DNA of 64,000 nt from contig CABJAM010000001.1 of assembly GCA_902363555.1 (NCBI GenBank), positions 496,001 to 560,000 on the forward strand. Direction: 5' to 3'. Made by a program: the position numbers and the translations under genes. Position 1 is the stretch's first letter, and every line of letters begins with the position of its first letter. Below are positions 8,634 to 18,298 of this stretch, one piece after another. The notes below the pieces were generated by a model. That model saw nothing but the letters and a program-made list of their open reading frames with translations. It made no database searches and was not told the DNA's origin. Source of the stretch: Lachnospiraceae bacterium (GTDB lineage: Bacteria; Bacillota; Clostridia; Lachnospirales; Lachnospiraceae).

Positions 8634-9693
8634 TATAGGAATCGTGGCCAATTTCGGCAGTCTGGCGTGCGAGGATGCAAAGCTGTTTGCGGAGCGGTTC
8701 ATGGCCGGGTGGAAGCTTATAAAGGGGCGGGTGCCGGGAGCCCGGGTAGGTGGCTTTGACATTATGCCGGCCTTTATGCTGGATGCAAATACGGAGATTC
8801 TGGATATTGTTTTGAAAAATGACGTACGTCCGGACTTTATATCATTGGGAATATTTCCTTATGTCATTCATAAGGAGCTGCAAATGGGGGCGCAATGGGT
8901 ATATTCCACAGATAAGTCCTATGCGCTTCATACGGTTTTGGAACTGAAAAAAACATTGGAGAGATTCACGCTTAAATATGCCTATACGGCGAAAATCTAT
9001 GTGAGTGCCCTAGGTACTACGATTATCCACCGCAATTATATTAATGATACATGCTACCAGGCCACATTTTTCGTGAAAAGCATTATGGATTTAATAAATG
9101 AGGTGGATATGCTCTGCCTTTATCAAATGTCCGATTTTAATTTTTCCCATACGGAAAATCATCTGCTTCTGAACGGGAGAAATGGGATCTTGTCACAGTT
9201 TGGGATCCATAAGCCCGGATTTCTTGCGCTTTGGATGATGCAGCGCCTGTCGGAACGCATGGTGGCTCGGGGAGAGGGGTATATGGTGACAAAGGGAAGC
9301 TATGATACGTATCATATCCTGCTCTGCAATCATGCCGCGGTCAGCTCCGGTTATTGCCTGAAAATCGCCGAAAATGTGCCGGCGCGGGAGGCATACACGG
9401 TGTACGATTACCCGGAGACTCAAAATATATTTATCACTTTAAATCATGTGCGGGATGGCGAATACCGTATTATAAGCAACCATCTGAACCGGGAGAACGG
9501 CAGTCTGTTTGACGAGTGGGAGAAAACCGGATTTTGGGAAAATCCAAGCGGGGAGGAGCTGGCATATTTGAAAACGGCGATGCACCCGCGAAGAAACTGC
9601 TCGATGCGTGCGACCACCAATGGACAGTTGAACTTTCATATCCATTTGGCGCCATTTGAGGTTTTGTTGATCGAGGCAGGGCTGGCACAATAG
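8497..9693 (+). pseudogene. GH39-like C-terminal part of the frameshifted AraC-GH39 regulator
   Basis: This frame continues the same gene after the probable G-run insertion at 8524-8529. It carries the second half of a GH39-type TIM barrel and a C-terminal beta domain. The segment WIFDIGIVANFG aligns with the acid/base motif of GH39 (W-x-N-E-P-N in active enzymes), and VYVSALGTT aligns with the nucleophile motif (T-E-W), so both catalytic glutamates are missing. It would therefore be a sugar-sensing, non-catalytic domain. The ATG at 8497 has no ribosome binding site, so independent translation is unlikely. If the frameshift is real, the regulator is broken. Confidence 0.72.
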
Positions 9694-9724
9694 TTTTGCC
9701 GGGGGATTTGAAGCTGGCCGTTCT

Positions 9725-9768
9725 ATTTGCCGCTGAACCTGAGGTTCACCGTTAATTTGCCACTGAAC
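9725..9768 (+). promoter_or_regulatory. Direct repeat and palindrome upstream of the sulfatase, possible operator
   Basis: ATTTGCCGCTGAAC (9725-9738) and ATTTGCCACTGAAC (9755-9768) are 30 bp apart, about three helical turns. Between them lies the palindrome GAACCTGAGGTTC (9735-9747). The spacing suits a dimeric regulator such as an AraC protein, but no binding is shown. Confidence 0.4.
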
Positions 9769-9880
9769 GGCTGCGGCACCACAATTTTTGCAATGTTTAT
9801 CGCAATAATACCAATGTTCTTTGCGTTCAAGTCCGTTATTCTAATGTTATAGTTTGTTAAAGAGAAGGGAATGAGTACAT

Positions 9881-11479
9881 ATGAAGCGACCGAATATCGT
9901 TATATTAAATCCCGACGAAATGCGCTGGGATACCATGGGCCACATGGGAAATCCCGCCGCACTGACGCCAAATCTGGATGCATTTGCGGCCACACAGGCT
10001 GTGTCATTTAGCAACGCCTACTGCCAGAATAGCGTATGCGTGCCCAGCCGGTGCAGCTTTTTTACCGGCCTGTATCCACACGTTCACGGCCACCGGACGA
10101 TGCAGTATCTTCTACATGAACATGAAAGCACTCTGTTTAAGGAATTGAAGCAGGCCGGCTATTATGTATGGATGAACGGGCGGAATGATCTGATCGCCGG
10201 TCAGGTGGACGGTTTGATCGAGAGTCATGCCAGTGAGATATATGTGTACAATAAGGATGCGAAGCCGCAGGGGAACCGTGAAGGAGATGGGCGTCCGGAT
10301 CGGTCCGGGGAAAATGCGTTTCCGTATTCTCATTTTAAGGGCCTGAAAAATGGCGGCAGCGACGGTGATATGGACGATACGCTGGCGGCTGTGGACCGGA
10401 TACTGCATCCGGTGGATGACCGGCCCCTCTGTCTGTTTTTAGGCTGGCTCAATCCCCATCCGCCCTATGAGGTGGAGGAGCCGTGGTATTCGGCCATTGA
10501 CCGGAGCCGGCTGCCGGAGCGGATCAAGCCGGAGGGTTTAAAGGACAAGTCGCTGATGATGGAAAAAATCCGTGAAAATGCCGGTTTGGACGACTACACC
10601 GATGCTCAGTGGGATGAGCTGCGGGCTGTGTATCTCGCTCAGTGCGCAAAGGTGGACGCCATGTTTAAAATGGTATGTGATGCCTTGAAGGCTCGGGGGA
10701 TTTATGAGGATACAGCCATCTTCTTTTTGTCGGATCATGGGGATTATGCCGGCGATTACGGTCTGCCGGAAAAAGCCCAAAATTCCTTTGAGGACTGCCT
10801 TATGAAGGTGCCTCTGCTGATCAAGCCGCCAAAGGGCGCTGCGGTCGATCCGGGAATCTGCCGCAGTCTTGTAGAGCTGGTGGACTTTTATGCCACAGCC
10901 ATGGACTATGCGGAAGTGACGCCGGATCACGATCATTTTGGCAAAAGCCTGAGGGCGGTCGTCGGTGACCGAACGGCTTCTGTACGGCCGTATGTGTTTG
11001 CCGAGGGCGGCCGCATGGGTTACGAGTACCAATGCGACGAATGGCATGCCGAGGGGGAAAACGGACCAAGAGTGACCAATGATTATTGGCCGAAGCTGAC
11101 AGCTCAGAAGGATAATCTGGCCCATGAAAAGGGTACGATGATTTTTGACGGGCATTATAAATATATCCACCGACCGTCCGGGCGGGATGAATTTTATGAT
11201 TTGTGGGAGGACCCGGGAGAGCGGAAAAATATTTTTAAGAAGCAGAAGGATTCGGAAAGAATTGCTAAGCTTCGCATGGCTATGCTGGACTGGTATCAGC
11301 AGACATGCGATGTGGTGCCCCGCACCTTTGACCGCAGATTTTCCAGTGAAAAGCTCTGGGGGATCGTGCGGAACATGTGCCCGCCGGAGCAGGAGCCGCA
11401 GGTTCGTGATATGATAAAAAATGGGGCAGCGCTGATGGAAGTGATCGGATATTGTCTGTCGCTGCAAAAGCAGTCATAA
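9881..11479 (+). CDS. Cys-type sulfatase (arylsulfatase family)
   Basis: This 532-residue enzyme hydrolyses sulfate esters. Metal-binding residues are present at the start (ILNPDEMRWDTMGHMGNP). The formylglycine motif is C53-V-P-S-R57, the Cys type that needs an anaerobic sulfatase-maturing radical SAM enzyme in an anaerobe; none is encoded in this window. FFLSDHGDYAGDYGLPEK carries the second metal-binding motif. No signal peptide is visible, so it is probably cytoplasmic and acts on imported sulfated sugars or small esters. The ATG follows an AGAAGGGA site. A HAD hydrolase gene follows 23 bp later, so they are co-transcribed. Confidence 0.9.
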   Translation: MKRPNIVILNPDEMRWDTMGHMGNPAALTPNLDAFAATQAVSFSNAYCQNSVCVPSRCSFFTGLYPHVHGHRTMQYLLHEHESTLFKELKQAGYYVWMNGRNDLIAGQVDGLIESHASEIYVYNKDAKPQGNREGDGRPDRSGENAFPYSHFKGLKNGGSDGDMDDTLAAVDRILHPVDDRPLCLFLGWLNPHPPYEVEEPWYSAIDRSRLPERIKPEGLKDKSLMMEKIRENAGLDDYTDAQWDELRAVYLAQCAKVDAMFKMVCDALKARGIYEDTAIFFLSDHGDYAGDYGLPEKAQNSFEDCLMKVPLLIKPPKGAAVDPGICRSLVELVDFYATAMDYAEVTPDHDHFGKSLRAVVGDRTASVRPYVFAEGGRMGYEYQCDEWHAEGENGPRVTNDYWPKLTAQKDNLAHEKGTMIFDGHYKYIHRPSGRDEFYDLWEDPGERKNIFKKQKDSERIAKLRMAMLDWYQQTCDVVPRTFDRRFSSEKLWGIVRNMCPPEQEPQVRDMIKNGAALMEVIGYCLSLQKQS

Positions 11480-11502
11480 GAAAAAAGTGGAGGTATTACA
11501 AA

Positions 11503-12345
11503 ATGGCAGTAGATATTACGCAATTTAAACCAGCCCATCCGTACCTGGTCTGTGTGGATTCCGACGGATGCGCCATGGACAGCATGACCATCAAGCACGT
11601 GGAATGCTTTGGTCCGTGCATGGTGAAGGCTTATGGCCTTGAAGAAAAAAGAGATGAAGTGCTGGACATATGGAACCGGATCAATCTGTATTCCATGACC
11701 CGGGGGATCAACCGGTTCCTTGGGCTTGTGACGACGCTGGACATCCTTACGGAAAAGGGGATGTGGCAGGGGGATTATGCGGCCTTAAAGCACTGGGCGC
11801 AGCACAGTGACGAGCTATCTGAAAATAGTCTGAAGCGCCAGATCGATCAGGAGGATGCGGCGGATCTGAAGCTGGCGCTAAGCTGGTCACAGGATACGAA
11901 CCGAAGCATCAGCGCCCTTTCCAGAGAAAAAAACAGGCCCTTTGCGGGCACACGGGAGAGCCTTATAAAGGCGGCAAAATCGGCGGATGTGGTCGTCGTC
12001 TCATCTGCCAACCGCCAGGCGGTCATGGAGGAATGGGAATATTTCGGCCTTCTGGACACGGTGAGTGTCGTTATGACTCAGGAGCAGGGGAGCAAAGCAA
12101 GCTGTATCGGACGGATGCTGGAATATGGGTACGATCCGGAAAATGTACTTATGGTCGGCGATGCCCCCGGTGATTTTGCGGCCGCTGCGAAAAACAGCGT
12201 GCGCTGCTATCCTATATTGGCCGGGCATGAAGTGCAGTCCTGGAAGGACTTCGCAGATATGATCCTGGATGAATTTATCAAAGGACGCTACGATGACAAG
12301 GCTGTGGAACAGTGGAAACAAAAATTTGAAGATAATCTTTCGTGA
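11503..12345 (+). CDS. HAD-superfamily hydrolase
   Basis: This 280-residue protein has the HAD phosphatase pattern. Motif I is D19-S-D21-G (YLVCVDSDGCAMDSM), a minor variant of DxD. Motif II is in VVVSSANRQAVMEEW, and motif IV is MVGDAPGDF. A helical cap of about 130 residues is inserted after motif I, as in phosphoglycolate-phosphatase-like enzymes. The ATG at 11503 is chosen because GTGGAGG lies 9 bases upstream; the frame is open back to 11452. It follows the sulfatase and may remove phosphate from a product of the same pathway, but the substrate is unknown. It is convergent with the AraC gene, with 4 bp between the stops. Confidence 0.8.
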   Translation: MAVDITQFKPAHPYLVCVDSDGCAMDSMTIKHVECFGPCMVKAYGLEEKRDEVLDIWNRINLYSMTRGINRFLGLVTTLDILTEKGMWQGDYAALKHWAQHSDELSENSLKRQIDQEDAADLKLALSWSQDTNRSISALSREKNRPFAGTRESLIKAAKSADVVVVSSANRQAVMEEWEYFGLLDTVSVVMTQEQGSKASCIGRMLEYGYDPENVLMVGDAPGDFAAAAKNSVRCYPILAGHEVQSWKDFADMILDEFIKGRYDDKAVEQWKQKFEDNLS

Positions 12346-12349
12346 TATG

Positions 12350-13654
12350 TCACAATCTCTGAATATCCCTGCGGTACTGCTGCGGGGATTTTTCCATTAT
12401 TTTCTTAAATACCCGCGCATAGTAGTTGGCGTCGGGGTAGCCGCACCGCTCGGCGATAGCCTGAATAGACAGGTCGGTCGTATTGAGCATCCGTATGGAC
12501 TGGCGGACCCGTGTGGAATTGATATAGTCGGTGACGGTGACGCCCATTTCCTTGTGGAAGCATGCGGAAAGATAGCCTTTACTCACAGCGTAACGTTTGG
12601 CCAAACCATTGAGCGACAATTCCTCCATGTAATAAAAATCAATATGATCCAGGCAGTTCCGTATGAGGGTGGAATGATTCTTTCTTGAGTAGGAACGCAC
12701 AAGAAAGCAGAATTTTCGTATCATGGTGGCAATAAATGGCCGTACCTGAGAGGCGCTTGTTATATTTTCAATCTGCGGCGCAAGCTGTGATGACAGATTG
12801 TCGATGTGCAGCGGATGAACGTAGGCGGACTGCGCGGCCTTCCGCAGCAGCGCCTGTACGACAAAGGCCATATTTTTTCCTTCGCGCAGTTCATTGGCCA
12901 CTCTGGGCGGCAGCGTAAAACCATAAAATGCATTGGAGCAGCGCAGCGCCTCGTCCACGTTTCCGTCGCGCACCGCGTCCAGCATGGCGTCCTCTGTTTC
13001 GTATCGCTTTTCAATCATAGCGTAGGAAAGTCGGGATTCCGGATTGAGTTCATAGCTGTCTTCCGGGCGTCGCAGCCGGACATTTTGAGAGTAGGAATAT
13101 ATGGTGATCAAAAGCTGTCTTCCTGTGAGCAGGGAGAAAAAGTAGTTCATCATGGAGTACCAGGCCATAGCATCGGTAATGACCGGAATGCGGTTAAAAA
13201 ACGCATACATTTCCGCCTGGGATTCCTCGGGCAGGTGAAACTGCTTTGATAATTGTTCGACCTCTGGCATGGTATAGGAATGGAGCAGAAAAGGGCCGAC
13301 AAACATATAAGAAAAAGGTTCAACCGGTGTCCGGGGTGGCTCAGACTTTTTACAACCCTCAGAATTTTTAAGAACCTCAGACGTTGGCGCAACCTCAAAT
13401 TTTATAGGACTAGGTTCATGTTCGAGAATCAGATAATGAATGTTAAGGTCATCGACGAAATCTATGGGATTATCCGGGGAGACGCTGGCGGTCATGTCCT
13501 TAAAAAGCAAATTGTAATCAAAATTTTTGAAGAAACGTTTGCGAAATTCAAAATCCAACTGCGCCAGGTTATCCGGGCGTTCGTCAACGGTTAAGAGCTG
13601 GACCCGGTAACACTTGACGGTCTGTGCAAATATTTCAAAGCTTTTTCTATCCAT
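12350..13654 (-). CDS. AraC-family transcriptional regulator
   Basis: This 434-residue protein ends in an AraC-type DNA-binding domain: YYMEELSLNGLAKRYAVSKG and a second helix-turn-helix with IQAIAERCGYPDANYYARVF. The N-terminal about 320 residues form a sensor region without a recognisable domain; the low-complexity part is short. Three ATG codons in a row (13660, 13657, 13654) follow an AAGGTGGG site, and 13654 has the best spacing. It is divergent from the GH3/Rbs operon at 14032, so control of that operon is the simplest proposal. A GTAACAGTTC-type inverted repeat lies 19 bp upstream of the start. Confidence 0.85.
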   Translation of the reverse strand: MDRKSFEIFAQTVKCYRVQLLTVDERPDNLAQLDFEFRKRFFKNFDYNLLFKDMTASVSPDNPIDFVDDLNIHYLILEHEPSPIKFEVAPTSEVLKNSEGCKKSEPPRTPVEPFSYMFVGPFLLHSYTMPEVEQLSKQFHLPEESQAEMYAFFNRIPVITDAMAWYSMMNYFFSLLTGRQLLITIYSYSQNVRLRRPEDSYELNPESRLSYAMIEKRYETEDAMLDAVRDGNVDEALRCSNAFYGFTLPPRVANELREGKNMAFVVQALLRKAAQSAYVHPLHIDNLSSQLAPQIENITSASQVRPFIATMIRKFCFLVRSYSRKNHSTLIRNCLDHIDFYYMEELSLNGLAKRYAVSKGYLSACFHKEMGVTVTDYINSTRVRQSIRMLNTTDLSIQAIAERCGYPDANYYARVFKKIMEKSPQQYRRDIQRL

Positions 13655-13660
13655 CATCAT

Positions 13661-14031
13661 CCCACCTTTTATGTAACAGTTCAAAGATGCCGAGCTGTTA
13701 CCCTCTTATATTTTTTATGCCAGACATTTTCATCGGATATTGCTGGCAAGGCTTCATAACTGTACAGCTCATCTAAAGATAAAATTTATCAATATAATAA
13801 TAGCATCATATTTCAATAAAATCAATTTAATATTAATATTATGCTAATATTGATGAATATCGTCAGTGGTATTCAAAAGTAATTTCGATATAATGAAGTC
13901 AATGCAACAGTTCTAAGGGGCCGGCGTGTTAAGCACAGGGCCATAGAAAACGGGTAACAGTTCAGCGCGAAGTGAATGCGACCTGTCTGACCTGTTCCGA
14001 AAATTGCAATCAATGACGGAGGCATAAGATA
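13661..14031. other. Divergent regulatory region between AraC gene and GH3 operon
   Basis: This 371-bp gap is AT-rich between 13760 and 13900. It holds two inverted repeats of the GTAACAGTTC family (13673-13701 and 13954-13998). A TATAAT-like hexamer (13889-13894) lies 138 bp before the GH3 start, without a convincing -35. No ORF is supported. Confidence 0.5.
13673..13701. repeat. Dispersed inverted repeat, GTAACAGTTC family (copy a)
   Basis: GTAACAGTTC (13673-13682) and GAGCTGTTAC (13692-13701) form a 10-bp stem with one wobble and a 9-nt loop, just upstream of the AraC start. The same 10-9-10 layout occurs at 31033-31061 and 40729-40757. Confidence 0.6.
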
Positions 14032-15762
14032 ATGATAACGAATTTAAGGGCAAAGCCATATAATCTCGACGATGAGCAGATCCGCTGGGTGGAAAGCACG
14101 ATCGAGAGTATGAGCGACGAAGAAAAGATCGGACAGCTCTTTATAAATCTTGGAAGAAGCACAGACGAAGCCTATATCCGGGATATGGTGGAAACGTATC
14201 ATATCGGCGGCACGCGTTTTACAGAGACGAGCGCAGAAAAAATTTACGAGCAAAACCGGCTGTATCAGAAATACAGTAAAATACCGCTGCTGATCGCGGC
14301 GAATTGCGAGACCGGCGGTGACGGCGTCTGCAAAGAGGGAACCATGGTGGCCACCGAGGCGCAGTGCGGCGCCACAGGAGATCCCCGGGCTGCCTATGAA
14401 ATGGGACGCATCGGCGGTATTGAGGCATCGGCCGTAGGATGCAACTGGACCTTTGGACCGATGGCGGACATTGTGTTTAACTGGCGCAATACCATTGTCA
14501 ACACCCGGTCCTTTGGCAATGACCCGGAGAAGGTTTTGGAAATGTCCAGAGCCTATATCCGGGGGATGCACGAGAGTTCCATGCTGGTGTGCACCAAGCA
14601 TTTTCCCGGGGACGGCGTGGAGGAGCGTGACCAGCATCTGGTGATGGGCATCAATCATCTGAGCTGGGAGGAATGGGAAGCCTCCTTTGGCAGGGTTTAC
14701 GGTGGACTGATCGATGACGGTCTGGAAGCCATCATGGCAGGCCATATTGCATTTCCGGATTACAGCCGGCGCTTTGGCGGCGTGACCCGGGATGTGGATA
14801 TAATGCCGGCCACGCTGGCCCCGGAGCTGATCAACGGACTGCTGCGCACGCGGCTGGGCTTTCAAGGCCTGGTGGTCACGGACGCTTCCCATATGGGCGG
14901 TCTGCTGGGAGCCATGCCCCGGAGCCTGCAGGTGCCGAAAGCCATTGCCGCAGGCTGTGATATGTTTTTGTTTTTCCATGATCCTGCGGAGGATATCCGT
15001 TATATGCTGGACGGCTATCGCAGCGGCATCATCACAGAGCAGCGGCTCCAGGAAGCGCTGGAGCACATTCTTGGCCTTAAAGCAAAGCTGGGGCTTCATA
15101 AAGGGGCGGCGCCGCTGGCCCGGGAAGGGCTGGGGCGGATCGGCTGTCCGGAGCATGTAGCTGCGGCAGAGCGGATCGCTGATGAGAGCATTACCCTTGT
15201 GAAGGATACGCAAAGGCTTCTTCCGGTAAATTCACAGCAGCGCCCCAGGGCAAGGCTTTACTACATCGAGAGCGCCCCGGTAAGTTATAGCGACGGCCAA
15301 AGCCCGGTGCGCGGTATAATTGCCGAAGAGCTTGAAAGGGCCGGTTTCAAGGTGGATATCAATGAGTCCTATTATGACATGGAGATGAAGGAAAGCTCGC
15401 CGTGGAATAAATTTAAGGCCATGGATATGCCGCCGGTGGAGGAATTTAAAAGTAAATATGATATCGTTTTTGTCTTTGTACATATGAAGGGCTATGCTCA
15501 GGAAAATAATGTGCGTGTGAAATTCAGCGCGGCGCATTCCAATGAATTTCCGTGGTGGGTCCGTGAAGTGCCAACGGTGTGCGTGTCCTTAAACTATACG
15601 AACCATCTTTTCGACCTGCCAATGATGCAGACCTTTATCAATGCCTATGCGCCCACCCGCGCCTGCATCCGCGCCGCCATTGAAAAGATCACAGGAAGAT
15701 CGGAATTTAAAGGAAGTTACAATGACAATGTGTGGTGTGAAAGCTGGGATACCCACAGATAA
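14032..15762 (+). CDS. Glycoside hydrolase family 3, beta-N-acetylglucosaminidase-like
   Basis: This 576-residue enzyme belongs to GH3 and hydrolyses terminal beta-linked sugars. The conserved K189-H-F-P-G segment is followed by D200-Q-H202, the Asp-His pair used by NagZ-type members for acid/base catalysis. The nucleophile is D284 in GLVVTDASHMGG. The residues after about 380 form a GH3 C-terminal domain. No signal peptide is present, so it acts on imported oligosaccharides or glycosides. It is the first gene of an operon with an RbsABC-type importer. The ATG follows a GGAGG site. NagZ-like specificity is likely from the motif but other beta-glycosides remain possible. Confidence 0.88.
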   Translation: MITNLRAKPYNLDDEQIRWVESTIESMSDEEKIGQLFINLGRSTDEAYIRDMVETYHIGGTRFTETSAEKIYEQNRLYQKYSKIPLLIAANCETGGDGVCKEGTMVATEAQCGATGDPRAAYEMGRIGGIEASAVGCNWTFGPMADIVFNWRNTIVNTRSFGNDPEKVLEMSRAYIRGMHESSMLVCTKHFPGDGVEERDQHLVMGINHLSWEEWEASFGRVYGGLIDDGLEAIMAGHIAFPDYSRRFGGVTRDVDIMPATLAPELINGLLRTRLGFQGLVVTDASHMGGLLGAMPRSLQVPKAIAAGCDMFLFFHDPAEDIRYMLDGYRSGIITEQRLQEALEHILGLKAKLGLHKGAAPLAREGLGRIGCPEHVAAAERIADESITLVKDTQRLLPVNSQQRPRARLYYIESAPVSYSDGQSPVRGIIAEELERAGFKVDINESYYDMEMKESSPWNKFKAMDMPPVEEFKSKYDIVFVFVHMKGYAQENNVRVKFSAAHSNEFPWWVREVPTVCVSLNYTNHLFDLPMMQTFINAYAPTRACIRAAIEKITGRSEFKGSYNDNVWCESWDTHR

Positions 15763-15784
15763 ATGAATTTAGGAGGCTTATGGG

Positions 15785-17290
15785 ATGAATGAGATTTTAT
15801 TGGAAATAAAGCATATGCATAAGGCCTTTGGACCAACCATTGCTCTTAAAGATGTAAACATGACGGTGCGCCGCGGGGAGATCCGCGGGCTGATCGGAGA
15901 AAACGGTTCCGGGAAATCTACGATCATGTCCATCGCTTCCGGCATGCAGCCGGCTACCAGCGGTGAAATGACCTATCTTGGCAGACCGTGGCAGCCGGAG
16001 ACGATGATCGAAGCGCAGCAGGCCGGTATTTCCATGATTTTACAGGAGGCCAATACGATCCCCGGCGTGACGGTGGCCCAGAATATATTTGCCGGCCGGG
16101 AAAAGGAATTTTCAAAAATGGGCATCATCCATATGAAAAAAATGTACAGGGCGGCGGACCGGCTTTTGGAAAAGTTCGGCATTGGCCATATCAAAGCAAA
16201 TCAGCCCATTGACCGGTACACCTTTGAGGAACGAAAGCTGATCGAGCTGGTGCGCTGTGTGGATGAGCGGACAAATATCCTGGTCATCGATGAGACGACG
16301 ACGGCGCTGTCGCTGGACGGCCGCCAGATTTTATACCGGCTGATCCACCAGTTGGCGGAAAAGGAAAATAAGGCGGTGGTGTTCGTCTCCCATGATATGG
16401 ATGAGATTTTGGAGCACTGCTCCGTACTGACCGTCCTGCGGGATGGCGATATTGTGGGCGAGCTGTCGTCGGATGATATGCAGTCGCCGGATGCTGTAAA
16501 AAACATCCGCTATCTGATGGTTGGCCGTGAAATCGGAGAAAAATATTACCGGGAGGATTACGACACCTCGCATCAGCCGGAGGTGGCTTTGGAGCTTTCC
16601 CATGTTACCGTGGGGCCCATCCGGGATTTTTCATTGAAGCTTCACAAGGGAGAAATCATCGGCTTCGGCGGCTTGTCCGGCTGCGGTATGCATGAGCTTG
16701 GGCGTATCGCCTACGGCCTGGAAAAGCCTGAGAGCGGCAAAGTCCTTCGCAATGGCAGGGCGATCACCTCATCCCTTAGTGCTATAGAAAACGGCATCGG
16801 TTATATTTCCAAAAACAGAGATAATGAGGCTTTGATCCTGGCCGGCTCCATACAGGATAATATCGTACTGCCGTCGATCCCGGCGCTGGAGAAAGGGATT
16901 TTTATCCATCCGAGGGATGAGCGGGCCACGGCAGACAAGGAGATCGAAGCGTTCCGTATCAAATGCCGGAATGGCCGCCAGTGGGTGAATACGCTGTCGG
17001 GCGGAAATAAGCAGAAGGTTTCCTTTGCCAAATGGACGGCCAAGGGCTCGGAGGTCATTATCATGGACTGTCCGACCCGGGGCGTGGATATCGGCGTGAA
17101 GCAGGCTATGTACAGTCTCATTGAGGAAATGAAAAAGGAAGGCCGCGCTATTTTGATGATTTCTGAGGAATTATCGGAGCTGGTGGGCATGGCCGATAAA
17201 ATCGTTATTATGAAGGATTTTAGAGTAACTAAGGAATTTATGCGTTCTCCGGATTTAAAACAGACGGATATTATTGAATATATGATTTAG
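15785..17290 (+). CDS. Sugar ABC transporter ATP-binding protein, RbsA type, with divergent motifs
   Basis: This 501-residue protein has two tandem ATPase domains, as in RbsA/MglA. The first Walker A is GENGSGKST (residues 38-46) and its Walker B is ILVIDETTTAL. Its signature helix reads YTFEERKLIEL in place of the usual LSxGQQQ. The second domain has a degenerate P-loop (GLSGCGMHELG), which is normal in this family, a good signature (LSGGNKQKV), and a Walker B reading VIIMDCPTRG, in which Cys replaces the catalytic Glu. It powers the two permeases encoded next. Start ATG follows AGGAGG. The motif losses could lower ATPase activity or reflect subfamily divergence. Confidence 0.88.
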   Translation: MNEILLEIKHMHKAFGPTIALKDVNMTVRRGEIRGLIGENGSGKSTIMSIASGMQPATSGEMTYLGRPWQPETMIEAQQAGISMILQEANTIPGVTVAQNIFAGREKEFSKMGIIHMKKMYRAADRLLEKFGIGHIKANQPIDRYTFEERKLIELVRCVDERTNILVIDETTTALSLDGRQILYRLIHQLAEKENKAVVFVSHDMDEILEHCSVLTVLRDGDIVGELSSDDMQSPDAVKNIRYLMVGREIGEKYYREDYDTSHQPEVALELSHVTVGPIRDFSLKLHKGEIIGFGGLSGCGMHELGRIAYGLEKPESGKVLRNGRAITSSLSAIENGIGYISKNRDNEALILAGSIQDNIVLPSIPALEKGIFIHPRDERATADKEIEAFRIKCRNGRQWVNTLSGGNKQKVSFAKWTAKGSEVIIMDCPTRGVDIGVKQAMYSLIEEMKKEGRAILMISEELSELVGMADKIVIMKDFRVTKEFMRSPDLKQTDIIEYMI

Positions 17291-17302
17291 GAGGACAGGA
17301 AA

Positions 17303-18283
17303 ATGAATACAGAGAAAAAAACATTGTCCATACAATGGATGAAAGCACATGCGATGGACCTGGCGTCCTACGGCGGTCTTATACTGTGTATCCTGATTTT
17401 TTCCATCATACCGCCGTTTTTAGGTGAGAATATCTGGAGTCCGGCGAAGCTGTCCACGCTCATGTCCGATGTGATCGTCACTGCCCTGATGGCGGTGGGC
17501 GCCATGTTTGTATATACACTTGGGAATATGGATATCAGTATCGGCGCCCAGGTGGGGATTTATGCTACATTGATGGTACTTTTGGGAAATATGACCGGCT
17601 CGCTGTTTGCCGGGATCATTTTAGCTTTTGTGATCGCTGTTATTCTGGGCGCCATCAATGGGTCCGTGGGTGAGCTTCTTCGGATTTATCCGGTCATACC
17701 GTCCATCGTCTGCCGGATGGTGCTGGAGGGATTGCGCAGTGTGATTTATAACAAAGTAGGGAGCCGAAATATGTCGCTGAGAGGTATTGACTATTCGATC
17801 TTTAAGCAGACGTGGTTTATGATCCTTGTGCTCGTCATTGAGGTTGTCGTCGTGTTTATCCTGTTTAATTACACGCGCCTTGGAAAATTTGCCAAAGCCA
17901 TCGGCGCCAATAAGGCGGTGGCAAAGCAGAGCGGCATCAGCATTGTGAAGTATAAGGCCATATTCTACATCATCATGGGGATATGTGTTGTTGTGGCCGC
18001 CATGTTTCAAATGGGGTATACAGGGTCGGCGTCCGATTCCACCGGTACCGGTTTTGAAATGAACGTCATGGTGGCGCTGATCCTGGGCGGTATGCCGCTG
18101 TCCGGCGGGATGACGGCCAAAATATCCTGTGCTGTGCGGGGCGCATTTACCTTTTCCCTGCTGGATGTGGGACTGCCCCTCATCGGTGTGCCCAATAATG
18201 TAACCTTTTTGATCAAAGCGGTGATTTTTATTGTTGTCGTTTTAATGACCTGCCGTAAAAAGGGCGGGGCGCTGCCAAAATAG
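17303..18283 (+). CDS. Sugar ABC transporter permease, RbsC type (first)
   Basis: This 326-residue membrane protein has about nine hydrophobic segments and the RbsC/YtfT-family pattern, including GNMDISIGAQVGI and the C-terminal ALILGGMPLSGGM. It forms half of the transmembrane pore of the importer, with the next permease as partner. The ATG follows AGGAGGACAGG, 12 bases after the ATPase stop. The pair of different permeases is like the YtfT/YjfF or AI-2-type systems. Confidence 0.88.
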   Translation: MNTEKKTLSIQWMKAHAMDLASYGGLILCILIFSIIPPFLGENIWSPAKLSTLMSDVIVTALMAVGAMFVYTLGNMDISIGAQVGIYATLMVLLGNMTGSLFAGIILAFVIAVILGAINGSVGELLRIYPVIPSIVCRMVLEGLRSVIYNKVGSRNMSLRGIDYSIFKQTWFMILVLVIEVVVVFILFNYTRLGKFAKAIGANKAVAKQSGISIVKYKAIFYIIMGICVVVAAMFQMGYTGSASDSTGTGFEMNVMVALILGGMPLSGGMTAKISCAVRGAFTFSLLDVGLPLIGVPNNVTFLIKAVIFIVVVLMTCRKKGGALPK

Positions 18284-18298
18284 GAAGAGGGTGAGCAT

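Noticed and set aside
10538..11467. 309-residue open frame antisense to the sulfatase
   Set aside because: Same reason: shadow of a well-supported gene, composition unlike a real protein.
12760..13014. Small antisense frames inside the AraC gene
   Set aside because: No ribosome binding sites and no recognisable domains; shadows of the coding strand.
14044..15213. 389-residue open frame on the strand opposite the GH3 gene
   Set aside because: It is antisense to a gene with clear GH3 motifs, has no ribosome binding site or recognisable domain, and results from codon bias.
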